Shown here: piece by piece, positions 7,464 to 16,445 of the stretch
Position numbering within the stretch: the stretch's first letter is position 1
Layout of the letters: each line of letters begins with the position of its first letter
Notes under the pieces: generated by a model
The model's database searches: none
Seen by the model: only the letters and a program-made list of their open reading frames with translations
What the model was told of the DNA's origin: nothing
Position numbers and translations under genes: made by a program
Origin: Marinisporobacter sp.
GTDB lineage: Bacteria; Bacillota; Clostridia; Peptostreptococcales; Thermotaleaceae
Assembly (NCBI GenBank): GCA_025210525.1
Contig: JAOARP010000047.1
Location: 434,001-498,000, forward strand
Direction of reading: 5' to 3'
DNA length: 64,000 nucleotides

Positions 7464-8864
7464 TTATTTCAATCTACTCAATGCAGTCTCCATTATATCC
7501 TTTGCAATAGGGGCTGCGCTTTTTCCTCCGGTTATACCTATATTTTCTAGTACTACAGCAATTGCCACTTTGGGATCATCCGCTGGAGCAAAACCAATAA
7601 ACCAGCCATGTTCTTTTTCTGTCTGGTTTTCTGCTGTTCCTGTTTTGCCACCTACCTTTATATTTTTAATTCTTGCATTTTTTCCTGATCCTTCTTCTAC
7701 CACAGCCACCATCATAGATTTTACTTCTTCAGCTACTATTTTGCTACTTGTTCTTGATAAAACCTGAGGAATATTCGTTTTAATCGTCCTTCCCTTAGGA
7801 TCAATCACCTCCTTCACCAAAATAGGCTTCATCATCTCTCCATCATTAGCAGTAGCTCCTGCTACCATTGCCATATTTAGTGGAGTAACGAGTATTTTTC
7901 CTTGCCCAATAGCAGATGCCCCAAGTTCTGGCCGGATCATATTTCCCTTTGGAAAGGTTGATTCTTTTACTTGTAAATCAAAGGGAATCTGTTTATTTAA
8001 CATATATTTTTCTGCTGTATTTTTTAATTTTTCTTCACCTAATTCAAGTCCTATTTGACTAAAAAATACATTACAAGAAACTTCTAATGCCCTTTCCATA
8101 TCTATTTCCCCATGAACAGCACCTCTATAATCTTTTAATACATAGCCATCAATATTGATAGAACCTTTACAATCAATGGTTTTTTCTCCCTTATTGTTTT
8201 CAAGAGCCGCTGTTGCTGTTATAGTTTTAAATATAGAACCTGGTGTATAAAGTCCCATAGTCGCTCTATTGAGCAGGGGACTATTTTTATCTTCTGTAAT
8301 TTCACTCCATTGTTTTTTTATAGTGGATGGATCAAAATCAGGTTTACTTACCATAGCATAGATTTCGCCACTCTTAGGGTTTAATACTACAATAGCACCC
8401 TTTTTTCCTCTAAGCTTTTTTTCTGCATAGCTTTGAATTTCATGATCAATCGTTAAGATCAAATTATTTCCTTTTTCCTTCGGTCCCATGATTTTTTCTG
8501 TTATTTCCTGTATTGGGTTTTTTTTGATATTTAATAAATCTTTATTGTAAGAAGATTCTAATCCTGCTTTTCCATATTCTTTAAAGCTATAGCCTATAAT
8601 ATGACTATAGATCTTTCCAAAGGGATAATGACGTACTTGACCATTCTCAGTTTTTTCACTAAAGCTAAGTGTTTTTCCATTTCTATCAGCGATAACCCCT
8701 CGAAGTACATATTCTTCATTGAGCCATTGTCTTTTATTGTAATTATTATTAATAATTTTTGATGCTTGAAAAATTTCGAAGTAACTTAAGTATACCATCA
8801 AACTGATAAAGAGGGTACTAAATGCAACAAGAACCTTAACCATTCTTTTAGTATTTTTATCCAT
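7464..8864 (-). CDS. Class B penicillin-binding protein (transpeptidase)
   Basis: This 466-residue single-pass membrane enzyme cross-links peptidoglycan. There is one N-terminal hydrophobic segment, then a short dimerisation region. The transpeptidase motifs are SIFK (in TPGSIFKTITA), SCN (in EVSCNVFF) and KTG (in GGKTGTAEN). The ATG at 8864 has AGGAGG six bases upstream; a longer frame from a TTG at 8882 would place that ribosome site inside the gene. It overlaps the FtsW/RodA gene by 8 bp. It is shorter than division PBP2b/PBP3 and resembles PbpA-type partners of RodA/FtsW. Confidence 0.9.
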   Translation of the reverse strand: MDKNTKRMVKVLVAFSTLFISLMVYLSYFEIFQASKIINNNYNKRQWLNEEYVLRGVIADRNGKTLSFSEKTENGQVRHYPFGKIYSHIIGYSFKEYGKAGLESSYNKDLLNIKKNPIQEITEKIMGPKEKGNNLILTIDHEIQSYAEKKLRGKKGAIVVLNPKSGEIYAMVSKPDFDPSTIKKQWSEITEDKNSPLLNRATMGLYTPGSIFKTITATAALENNKGEKTIDCKGSINIDGYVLKDYRGAVHGEIDMERALEVSCNVFFSQIGLELGEEKLKNTAEKYMLNKQIPFDLQVKESTFPKGNMIRPELGASAIGQGKILVTPLNMAMVAGATANDGEMMKPILVKEVIDPKGRTIKTNIPQVLSRTSSKIVAEEVKSMMVAVVEEGSGKNARIKNIKVGGKTGTAENQTEKEHGWFIGFAPADDPKVAIAVVLENIGITGGKSAAPIAKDIMETALSRLK

Positions 8865-10083
8865 TTCGTTCCTCCTCTTCAAGCTCTACCTCTTCTGATG
8901 CCACCTGAAGTATTCCTAATGCTGCAAAACTAGATACTAATGAACTTCCACCATAGCTGACAAAGGGTAATGTCACCCCTGTAAGGGGAATCATTTTTAT
9001 TACCCCTCCTATAATGATAAAAGCTTGAAACCCAAGCATAGTTGTCATTCCTAAAGCAATGATCTTAAAAAATTTATTATGTTGAGCCAATGCAATTTTA
9101 AACCCTCTATAAACTAAAATAAAGAAAAGCATGATCACCCCAATACCACCAAAAATACCCATTTCTTCACAAATCGCTGAAAATATAAAATCCGTATGTA
9201 CCTCAGGAATAAATTCTGGATGACCAAGACCGATCCCTGTACCAAAGAACCCCCCTGATGCAATAGCAAATAAAGATTGTGTTATTTGATATCCTTTGTC
9301 ATCAATATAGCTCCAAGGATCGATCCATGTAATGACTCTAACTCTTACATGATGAACTAAAAAATAACTAAGTACTCCAATAATACCTGCTCCTGCTATA
9401 TTATAATAAATTAATTTTCTATCTTCTTCAAATATATAAAATATAGTCATAAAGACAAAATAAAAGATCATTGCTGTACCCAAATCTCTTTGAATAAATA
9501 AAAATCCTATATAACTATATACAATTCCCAAAAAGATATAAACATTTCCAAATTTCTTTTTCCCACTATAATAAGATGCTAAGAAAAATATAAACAATAT
9601 CTTTATAATTTCTGCAGGCTGAAAGGTAAATCCTCCTATTTTAATCCAATTTGTAGCCCCTTTAATTCTAGTTCCTAAAATCAAAGTAGATAAAAATAAA
9701 ATTAAAGAAAGTCCTATATAAACCTTTATCCAATTTTCCCAGCCATTGATATTTTTTATAATAGTGTAAAATAAAAAAAAGGTTGCAATCCCTACCCCAA
9801 ACCAAGTAATCTGTCTAAATCCAAACATGGGATTAATACGATAAATCATAATTATTCCAATGCTTACAAGCATAGTCATAATCAAAAATATGTAATGATC
9901 TCCAGAAGAAGTTTTAAGAAGTAAAAAGTTAGATATGTATATAATAAAAGTCAATAATATTCCAGAAATTAATATAAATCGGTCAAATCCATCTTTATAG
10001 AAATAAAGGAGAAAAAGGGCTAAAATATCTACCAAAAATATTAAATTTTGGGGCATTTTATAGCTAAAAAATTTTTTGATCAT
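8857..10083 (-). CDS. SEDS-family peptidoglycan polymerase (FtsW/RodA)
   Basis: This 408-residue protein has about ten transmembrane segments and belongs to the SEDS family, which polymerises lipid II. Recognisable stretches are RDLGTAMIFYFVF, the long loop with ITQSLFAIASGGFFGTGIGLG, HTDFIFSAICEEMG and VTLPFVSYGGSSL near the C-terminus. Its partner transpeptidase gene overlaps the 3' end by 8 bp, and an FHA-domain gene lies 12 bp upstream. The operon resembles the FHA-RodA-PbpA modules of Actinobacteria and Clostridia. Elongation, division or sporulation role cannot be settled here. Confidence 0.9.
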   Translation of the reverse strand: MIKKFFSYKMPQNLIFLVDILALFLLYFYKDGFDRFILISGILLTFIIYISNFLLLKTSSGDHYIFLIMTMLVSIGIIMIYRINPMFGFRQITWFGVGIATFFLFYTIIKNINGWENWIKVYIGLSLILFLSTLILGTRIKGATNWIKIGGFTFQPAEIIKILFIFFLASYYSGKKKFGNVYIFLGIVYSYIGFLFIQRDLGTAMIFYFVFMTIFYIFEEDRKLIYYNIAGAGIIGVLSYFLVHHVRVRVITWIDPWSYIDDKGYQITQSLFAIASGGFFGTGIGLGHPEFIPEVHTDFIFSAICEEMGIFGGIGVIMLFFILVYRGFKIALAQHNKFFKIIALGMTTMLGFQAFIIIGGVIKMIPLTGVTLPFVSYGGSSLVSSFAALGILQVASEEVELEEEERNG

Positions 10084-10095
10084 CGATTCATCTCC

Positions 10096-10524
10096 TTAAT
10101 TATTCCTTACATACAAAAATTCTGTTTGACCAAATTTAATACGATCTCCATTTTTCAACTTGATAATATCCATAATTCTGTCTTCGTTCAAATAGGTTCC
10201 ATTTGCACTATCTAAATCTTCTACAAAATACTCCCCTTCATCTAAAGTTATTTTCAAATGTTCATTAGATATATAAGGATCATTAATAGTCACATCGTTT
10301 CCCTTTTTCCTACCAATGGTCATAGTGTCCTCTAAAGTGTATACTTCCTTAATCTTAAAGGGTAACTGATCTTTTCGATTGATTAATTTTAAATAAGGAT
10401 AATGATCCATTACACCGCTCATACTTCTAATATCAAAATAAATAAGACGTATAATCCCTAAAATGAACAAATATATAATCAATATGAAAAAATATCTAAA
10501 TATCAAAGATAATAAATTAAACAT
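10096..10524 (-). CDS. Membrane-anchored FHA-domain protein
   Basis: This 142-residue protein has one N-terminal transmembrane segment (about 5-27) and a C-terminal forkhead-associated domain (about 60-140). FHA marks are MTIGRKKGNDVTI, ISNEHLKI, LDSANGTYLN and NGDRIKFG, which form the phosphothreonine-binding face. The ATG at 10524 has AGGTGAT directly upstream, so a start 15 codons further up is unlikely. It heads the FtsW-PBP-FabI gene group. FHA proteins in such modules recruit wall-synthesis proteins in response to Ser/Thr kinases; no kinase gene is in the window. Confidence 0.85.
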   Translation of the reverse strand: MFNLLSLIFRYFFILIIYLFILGIIRLIYFDIRSMSGVMDHYPYLKLINRKDQLPFKIKEVYTLEDTMTIGRKKGNDVTINDPYISNEHLKITLDEGEYFVEDLDSANGTYLNEDRIMDIIKLKNGDRIKFGQTEFLYVRNN

Positions 10525-10569
10525 ATCATCACCTGCCAAATTTCCCTCTATTCTACTACTATTATACAA

Positions 10570-10867
10570 AATAATTTTATAGAAAAATATTAAATGTTCA
10601 AGTCAATTCCATTTTTTAGTCATTCTAACCATTTATTAAAAAGAACATACCCCTTGTAAATACTTCTTACCCTATCTCCTCCTATGATCCCATAAATATT
10701 CACAATTTATCCACTTTTATAATAATTTATCTCTTCAAAACCTTGTACCACATAATGTAATATATTATAATACCTTATATTAGAATTATATAAACAAATC
10801 GTCATCAATATATTAATATATTATCATAAGATTAACGATTCTTATGAATATGTAAGGAGGAATCCCT
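10570..10867. other. AT-rich intergenic region between divergent operons
   Basis: Apart from the promoter at 10743-10771 I see no gene. A minus-strand promoter for the FHA-FtsW-PBP operon should lie near 10530-10620, but no clear consensus was found. Confidence 0.5.
10743..10771 (+). promoter_or_regulatory. Sigma-A promoter of the HD-domain gene
   Basis: TTGTAC (10743-10748), a 17-base spacer and TATAAT (10766-10771) give a near-consensus promoter, with a leader of about 90 bases before the AAGGAGG site. Confidence 0.65.
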
Positions 10868-11437
10868 ATGGAAATAACAAGAGAAAATGCATTTAATCTA
10901 TTAAAGGAACATGTACAATCTGATAGCCTTGTTAAACATTGTCTCGCAGTAGAAGCTTCTATGAGGGGCTATGCTAAAAAATTTAACGAAGATGTAGAAA
11001 GATGGGGTGCTTGTGGACTGCTCCACGATGTAGATTTTGAAAAATACCCAGACACTCATCCTTTAGAAGGAGTAGATATTCTAAAATCTCATGGCTATGA
11101 TGATGAATTTGTCATGGCAGTAAAGGGACACTCTAATAGTACCCATACGCCTCGTGAAACACCTTTAGCCAAAGCGTTATATGCTGTAGATGAATTATCT
11201 GGCTTCGTCATTGCCTGTGTATTAGTACGTCCTAATAAGTTTGAAGGATTAAAGGTAAAATCTATCAAGAAAAAGCTTAAAGACAAAGCATTTGCCAAGG
11301 CAATCAATAGAGATCAAATCAAGGAAAGCTCTGAAGAATTAGGAATAGATTTAACAGAACATATTCAGACAGTAGTAGATGCTTTGATTTTAAGAGAAAA
11401 AGAATTAAATGAGATGGGCATGAGTTTAATCGGATAA
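10868..11437 (+). CDS. HD-domain phosphohydrolase-like protein
   Basis: This 189-residue protein resembles HDIG-type hydrolases. The metal-binding pattern is visible as H in KHCLAVEASMRG (about 24), HD in CGLLHDVDFEKYP (about 53-54), H in KGHSN and D in AVDELSG. It starts at an ATG behind AAGGAGG. It is monocistronic, with its own promoter and a strong terminator. The substrate of this small clostridial family is unknown to me; a nucleotide or phosphate ester is only a guess. Confidence 0.75.
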   Translation: MEITRENAFNLLKEHVQSDSLVKHCLAVEASMRGYAKKFNEDVERWGACGLLHDVDFEKYPDTHPLEGVDILKSHGYDDEFVMAVKGHSNSTHTPRETPLAKALYAVDELSGFVIACVLVRPNKFEGLKVKSIKKKLKDKAFAKAINRDQIKESSEELGIDLTEHIQTVVDALILREKELNEMGMSLIG

Positions 11438-11459
11438 CAATAAGTATCTTACATATTGT

Positions 11460-11496
11460 AAAAGCTATAGCTGTATTCTCTACAGCTATAGCTTTT
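11460..11496. terminator. Bidirectional terminator between HD gene and pepF
   Basis: A perfect 16-bp stem (11460-11475 with 11481-11496), loop TTCTC, starts with four A and ends with four T. It serves both convergent genes. Confidence 0.88.
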
Positions 11497-11498
11497 CT

Positions 11499-13325
11499 TT
11501 ATTTCATCATTATCTCCATTTCATCTACTAATTTTTCAAATACCTTCAGTGCATGATGTATAGGTTCTGTTGTGGTCATATCCACCCCTGCTCCTTTAAG
11601 AAGGTTGATTGGATAATCTGATCCTCCTCCCTTTAAGAAGTTTAGATATTTCTCTACAGCAGGCTCTCCTTCTTTTAATATCTTTTGAGATAAAGAGATA
11701 GCGGCAGAATATCCCGTAGCATACTTATAAACATAGTATGCATTATAAAAGTGAGGAATTCTTGCCCACTCCATTTTTATTTCATCATCTATAACAATAT
11801 CTGATCCATAATATTTTTTATTTAAATCTTCATAGATTTCACACAAAGCTTCTGGTGTTAAAGCTTCCCCTTTTTCTGCCTTTTCATGAACAATCTTTTC
11901 AAATTTTGCAAACATAGTTTGTCTGTAAACTGTTCCTCTAAACTGCTCTAAATAATGGTTCATTAAGTACATCTTCATATTCTCATCTTGTGTATTTTTA
12001 AGTAAATGCTCCATAAGTAAAGCTTCATTCACTGTTGATGCAACCTCTGCAACAAAGATGGTATAGCCACCATATACATAGGGCTGATTTTCATGTGAAT
12101 AATAGGAATGTAGAGAATGTCCCATTTCATGAGCAATGGTAAACATATCATGAACCGTGTCTTGATGATTAAGAAGTACATAAGGCGGACTCGTATAAGT
12201 TCCAAAGGAATAAGCACCACTGGTTTTTCCTTCATTTTCATATACATCAATCCAACCTTCATTAAAGCCTTTCTCTAAGATGCTTGTATAATCTTTTCCT
12301 AAAGGCTTCAATCCTTCTTTTACCTTTTCTTTTGCTTCTTCATAAGGTATTTTTATATCTACCTCTTTTACAATTGGCGTATACAAATCATACATATGAA
12401 GTTTTTCTACTCCTAATGCTTTTTTGCGAAGGGATACATATTTGTACATTGTATCTAAATGTCCTTCTACAGCTTCAATCAAATTGTCATACACATCTAC
12501 TGGAATATTGTCTCCATCTAATGATGCATGAAGAGCTGATGGATATTTTCTCACCCTAGCATAAAAAGCATCCTTCTTAACACTATAATTTAGCGTCGAT
12601 GCAACCGTATTTTTTTGTTTTTCATAAGAGCTATATAGAGCTTTAAAAGCATCTTTTCGCACCCTTCGGTCACTGCTTTCTAAAAATTTTATGTATCTAC
12701 CCTTGGTTACTTCAACCTCTTCATTATTTTCATCTTTAATAGTAGGGAATTTTATATCTGCATTATTAATCATGCCAAATATGTTTTGAGGTGCTGCTGA
12801 TAATTCACCCATTTGGGCTAAAAGCTGTTCTTCTTCCTTAGATAAAATATGTTCCTTTTGTCTAAGAATTTCTTCTAAATAAAAAGTATATAACCTTAAT
12901 TTTTCATTTTCACTCAAAAATGCTTTTATTTTTTCCTCGGGAATACTTGTAATCTCTGGAATCATAAAGGATAAAGTACTTTGTACCTGTACAGCTAAGC
13001 CTTGAGCTTGATCTGTCATAGCTTGATATTTTGTTACTGTATTATCTTCATCCTTTCTCATTCTTGCATATACAAATACATTTTCAAGCTTTAATGAGAT
13101 TTCATCTTGAAGCTTTAATCCTTCCAATAAATTATTAGAAGAATCCCCTAATTTACCCATATATTTTGTAACTTCCTTAACCTTTTCTTTTATGTATGCC
13201 CTATCTTTTTCCCAAAGATCGTCATTTTCGTACATCTTCTCTAGCTTCCATTTATACTTTTCTGGTATTTCTTTTCTTTTGAGAATTTGTTTTGGTTTGT
13301 TCATCATGTTTTGTGGAAAAACCAC
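11499..13325 (-). CDS. pepF: Oligoendopeptidase F (M3B metallopeptidase)
   Basis: This cytosolic zinc peptidase of about 600 residues degrades short oligopeptides. The zinc site HEMGH is in TIAHEMGHSLHSYY (about 396), with a downstream Glu in AEVASTVNEALL (about 425), as in the M3B family. Length matches PepF. The start is uncertain: AGGAGG (minus strand, about 13328-13333) is only 2 bases from the GTG at 13325 and about 20 from the ATG at 13307. Convergent with the HD-domain gene. Confidence 0.9.
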   Translation of the reverse strand: MVFPQNMMNKPKQILKRKEIPEKYKWKLEKMYENDDLWEKDRAYIKEKVKEVTKYMGKLGDSSNNLLEGLKLQDEISLKLENVFVYARMRKDEDNTVTKYQAMTDQAQGLAVQVQSTLSFMIPEITSIPEEKIKAFLSENEKLRLYTFYLEEILRQKEHILSKEEEQLLAQMGELSAAPQNIFGMINNADIKFPTIKDENNEEVEVTKGRYIKFLESSDRRVRKDAFKALYSSYEKQKNTVASTLNYSVKKDAFYARVRKYPSALHASLDGDNIPVDVYDNLIEAVEGHLDTMYKYVSLRKKALGVEKLHMYDLYTPIVKEVDIKIPYEEAKEKVKEGLKPLGKDYTSILEKGFNEGWIDVYENEGKTSGAYSFGTYTSPPYVLLNHQDTVHDMFTIAHEMGHSLHSYYSHENQPYVYGGYTIFVAEVASTVNEALLMEHLLKNTQDENMKMYLMNHYLEQFRGTVYRQTMFAKFEKIVHEKAEKGEALTPEALCEIYEDLNKKYYGSDIVIDDEIKMEWARIPHFYNAYYVYKYATGYSAAISLSQKILKEGEPAVEKYLNFLKGGGSDYPINLLKGAGVDMTTTEPIHHALKVFEKLVDEMEIMMK

Positions 13326-13564
13326 ATCCTCCTTTCATTTTTATGCCTATAAATTTTTCTTTCAAAAAAATCTATGCATAAGGTATATATAATAAAGGTT
13401 TTCATAAAATATTCTATATTATACTTATAATATCATATTTTCCTAAAATATAACTACCTCTGCTATAGATTCTCTAGTGTATTATTGTTAAATAATAAAC
13501 TTATTACCAAAGCATTTTATAAGTTATTAACCTATAGTATAATAGTTTTATTGGAGGTGGTTAT

Positions 13565-13903
13565 TTGAAGTTATCAGAAGTTATTTCTATTCTTTCAGCC
13601 AAAAGCTATACAGATCCTATGGATTTAGATTTTTCTATTGAATTTTGTAGAGCCTCTGATTTATTAAGCGAAGTTTTAATCAATTCTAAAGATCATACCA
13701 TTCTACTTACAGGACTTGTCAATCTACAAGTAATAAGAACTGCTGAAATTTTAGATATTAGAGCCATTGTTTTTGTTCGTGGGAAAAAACCATCTAAAGA
13801 GATGATTGAACTAGCATCTAGTGCTGAAATCGTCTTATTAAGTACAGAGTATAAATTATACAAATGCTGTGGCTTACTATACAGTCATGGTTTACGTGAT
13901 TAA
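13565..13903 (+). CDS. DRTGG-like domain protein
   Basis: This 112-residue protein resembles the small DRTGG/HPr-kinase-N-like domain proteins found beside Fe-S hydrogenase-like proteins in Clostridia. It has an alternating alpha/beta pattern (HTILLTGLVNLQVIRTAE, RAIVFVRGKKPSKEMIELA) and a CC pair near the C-terminus. The start codon is TTG at 13565 behind GGAGGTGG. The gene for the [FeFe]-hydrogenase-like protein begins 11 bp later, so they are likely cotranscribed and act together. A ligand-binding or sensing role is inferred from the DRTGG family; no enzyme motif is visible. Confidence 0.65.
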   Translation: MKLSEVISILSAKSYTDPMDLDFSIEFCRASDLLSEVLINSKDHTILLTGLVNLQVIRTAEILDIRAIVFVRGKKPSKEMIELASSAEIVLLSTEYKLYKCCGLLYSHGLRD

Positions 13904-13914
13904 GGAGTGATTAT

Positions 13915-15201
13915 ATGACTGAACATTTCCACTCTGTTATATTAGAAGAAGATAAATGTATCGGTTGTACAAATTGTATCAAAAGATGTCCTACAGAAGC
14001 CATTCGAGTAAGAAATGGAAAAGCAACAATTATCAAGGAAAGATGTATTGATTGTGGTGAATGTATCCGAATCTGTCCACAACATGCCAAAAACAGTATT
14101 TCTGATCCCTTAGAAAATATCCATCATTTTAAATATAAGGTAGCACTTCCTGCTCCTACTTTATTAGGTCAGTTTGATGAAAGTATCGAACCTATAAAGA
14201 TTTTATCTGCCCTTAAAGCCCTTGGCTTTGATGATGTTTATGAAGTATCTAGAGGTGCTGACATCGTATCTAATTATACAAGAGAATTATTAAAAAATCC
14301 ATCGAAGCTCCCTTTAATTTCATCATCTTGCCCCGTTGTGGTAAGACTTATACAGATTAGATTCCCAAGCCTTATTGACCATATCGTTCCTATTGAATCT
14401 CCTATGGAGGTAGCTGCTATGCTTGCAAGGGAAAAATCTGTTCAAAAGACAGGGCTTGAACCTTCTGATATAGGTATTTTCTTTATTAGTCCTTGTCCTG
14501 CAAAAATTAGTAGTGTTAAAAATCCATTAGGAAATGCAACCTCCCATGTAGATGGGGTTATCTCTATACAATCTGTATATCCTTGTATTCAAAAAAATCT
14601 CAAAAAAGACCTTCAAAAAGAAAGCTCTGAATTTTATGATTCTGGCAAAGCAATCGGTTGGGCAAGGGCTGGAGGAGAAACCTACTCTTTAGATATACAA
14701 AATTATTTATGTGTAGATGGTATAGAAAACGTTATAAAAATACTCGATGAAATTGAAAATGGTAAATTAGAAGGAATCCAATTTGTAGAATGTTTAGCTT
14801 GTATCAATGGCTGTGTAGGAGGGTGTCTCACCGTAGAAAACCCATTTATTGCAAGAAATAGAATTCGAAAGCTTTCTCAAAAATACATGAAAAACAAAGA
14901 AATTCGTTTAAATAAAACCCTTCAGGATTTTATGTTACAAGAAGAAATTCATCCCAAAAATGTTCGTAAGCTAGACGATAATATTATGGAAGCAATGAAA
15001 AAAATGGAGAAAATCGATGAAGTTTATGAATTATTACCAGATTTAGATTGTGGTGCCTGCGGTTCTCCTTCCTGTAGAGCCCTTGCTGAAGATATCGTTT
15101 TAGGCTACTCTGATTTAGATGATTGCATGATTTTATTTAGAGATAAAGTGAAAAATTTACTTTCAAAGAAAGAAAACCTTTCAAAAGATCAGGAGGTGTG
15201 A
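13915..15201 (+). CDS. [FeFe]-hydrogenase-like iron-sulfur protein
   Basis: This 428-residue protein starts with two 4Fe-4S ferredoxin motifs (Cys 15/18/21/25 and 44/47/50/54). The middle is a hydrogenase large-subunit-like domain with SSSCP (Cys 139), SPCPAK (Cys 194, Lys 197) and ECLACINGC (Cys 296 and 300), matching the four H-cluster cysteines. The C-terminus has another cluster, DCGACGSPSC...DDC, of the type in CO-dehydrogenase-linked proteins. Changes from true hydrogenases: the proton-shuttle Cys before Cys 139 is Ser, the L2 Met is Ser, and GGGQP after Cys 300 is lost. It is therefore more likely a sensory or redox-regulatory relative than an H2-producing enzyme. It follows the DRTGG-like gene by 11 bp and ends inside a terminator. 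Confidence 0.8.
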   Translation: MTEHFHSVILEEDKCIGCTNCIKRCPTEAIRVRNGKATIIKERCIDCGECIRICPQHAKNSISDPLENIHHFKYKVALPAPTLLGQFDESIEPIKILSALKALGFDDVYEVSRGADIVSNYTRELLKNPSKLPLISSSCPVVVRLIQIRFPSLIDHIVPIESPMEVAAMLAREKSVQKTGLEPSDIGIFFISPCPAKISSVKNPLGNATSHVDGVISIQSVYPCIQKNLKKDLQKESSEFYDSGKAIGWARAGGETYSLDIQNYLCVDGIENVIKILDEIENGKLEGIQFVECLACINGCVGGCLTVENPFIARNRIRKLSQKYMKNKEIRLNKTLQDFMLQEEIHPKNVRKLDDNIMEAMKKMEKIDEVYELLPDLDCGACGSPSCRALAEDIVLGYSDLDDCMILFRDKVKNLLSKKENLSKDQEV

Positions 15202-15223
15202 TTTTGAGCACACCTCTTTTTTT
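15193..15223 (+). terminator. Terminator overlapping the hydrogenase-like gene end
   Basis: Stem GAGGTGTG (15193-15200) with CACACCTC (15209-15216), followed by seven T. The stop codon lies in the stem and loop. Confidence 0.85.
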
Positions 15224-15304
15224 ATATAAAATATAACTTGTCAGCTGTGATATCCATTTCTTTTGAGCATATAATTATATATCCACTTATTTCGAGGTGT
15301 TTAT

Positions 15305-16375
15305 ATGAATAATTCTTTTGAAAAATGTCTTCCTATTATCACACGAATATTCATCCTAGGTTTTATCCTTCTAGGGGTATATTTTATCTCTACAAGCCTT
15401 ATATTTTATGTTTTACCCTTTATTCTCAGCTGGATCATCGCCTCTATTCTTGAACCAGCAATCAATTTTTTTAATGAAGTTTTGAAGCTTTCTCGCAATC
15501 TCTCTACCCTCATCATTTTATTCTTTTTTGTTTTATTTATTAGTTTAATCCTATCACTTATTGGTGGCATCATCATTGTACAATTGACAACTCTTTCTAT
15601 GGAGCTTTCTCAATATCCAAAAAGATTATATCTTCAAAGTAGTGAAATAGTAAAAAAAATGGAACATTTATACATAGGCTTACCTCCTGACATTGCTCAA
15701 TCCATCATCAATGCTCTTAATGGATCCTTTCAAAATTTGACTTCTATTGTAGGAAAATTCATTTCATCTTTATTATCTTTTGTTTCAGCTATTCCAAGCT
15801 TTTTTACATTTTTAGTCGTAACCATCCTCTCTACCTTCTTTATGGCTAGAGATAAGAAAAAAATAAAAGCATTTATGATCGCACAACTCCCTACAAATGC
15901 ACTTTTAAAGAGTCAAATAGTAAAAGAAAATTTATTATTTGCCTTAATGGGGTATATGAAGTCTCAATTGATTTTAATGTTGCTCACATTTGTAGAAAGT
16001 TCAATAGGTCTAATGGCTATAGGAATGAATTATTCTTTACTTATTGCCTTTTTTGCTAGTATCATTGATGCCCTTCCTATCCTTGGTACGGGCTGCGTAT
16101 ATATTCCCCTCATCGTTTGGAATGTATTGATGAAATCCTATAAAGATGCTTTTAGCTTAACCCTACTATACATCATCATTATATTCATTCGCCAATTGCT
16201 AGAACCTAAAATTTTAGGAAGCCAAATAGGTGTTTATCCTCTTGCTACCCTTATGTCTATGTATATAGGATTAAAATTGTTCGGCATTTTAGGGTTAATT
16301 TTAGGACCTATTTCTCTAATTTTCTTCATTACCCTTGAAAAAGTCGAACTTTTCCCAAAATGGAAAAATAAATGA
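15305..16375 (+). CDS. ytvI: AI-2E family / YtvI-like membrane protein
   Basis: This 356-residue protein of the AI-2E transporter (PerM/YtvI) family has an N-terminal pair of membrane helices, a long middle amphipathic stretch (about 95-150), and a C-terminal helix bundle. The family motif region FASIIDALPILGTGCVYIPL and the segment RQLLEPKILGSQIGVYPLATL are clearly present. The Bacillus relative YtvI is a sporulation-associated protein; other members export small molecules or Na+. ATG at 15305 follows GAGGTG. Substrate is unknown. Confidence 0.8.
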   Translation: MNNSFEKCLPIITRIFILGFILLGVYFISTSLIFYVLPFILSWIIASILEPAINFFNEVLKLSRNLSTLIILFFFVLFISLILSLIGGIIIVQLTTLSMELSQYPKRLYLQSSEIVKKMEHLYIGLPPDIAQSIINALNGSFQNLTSIVGKFISSLLSFVSAIPSFFTFLVVTILSTFFMARDKKKIKAFMIAQLPTNALLKSQIVKENLLFALMGYMKSQLILMLLTFVESSIGLMAIGMNYSLLIAFFASIIDALPILGTGCVYIPLIVWNVLMKSYKDAFSLTLLYIIIIFIRQLLEPKILGSQIGVYPLATLMSMYIGLKLFGILGLILGPISLIFFITLEKVELFPKWKNK

Positions 16376-16378
16376 TTC

Positions 16379-16406
16379 TTTACAAAAATTCTATTTATGC
16401 TATAAT
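16379..16406 (+). promoter_or_regulatory. Sigma-A promoter of the glutamine synthetase gene
   Basis: TTTACA (16379-16384), 16-base spacer, TATAAT (16401-16406), then a 39-base leader to the gene. No obvious GlnR-type palindrome or glutamine riboswitch was seen in the short leader. Confidence 0.65.
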
Positions 16407-16445
16407 TATCCGATATAGTAACTATTTAGAATAAGAGGTGAGAAT

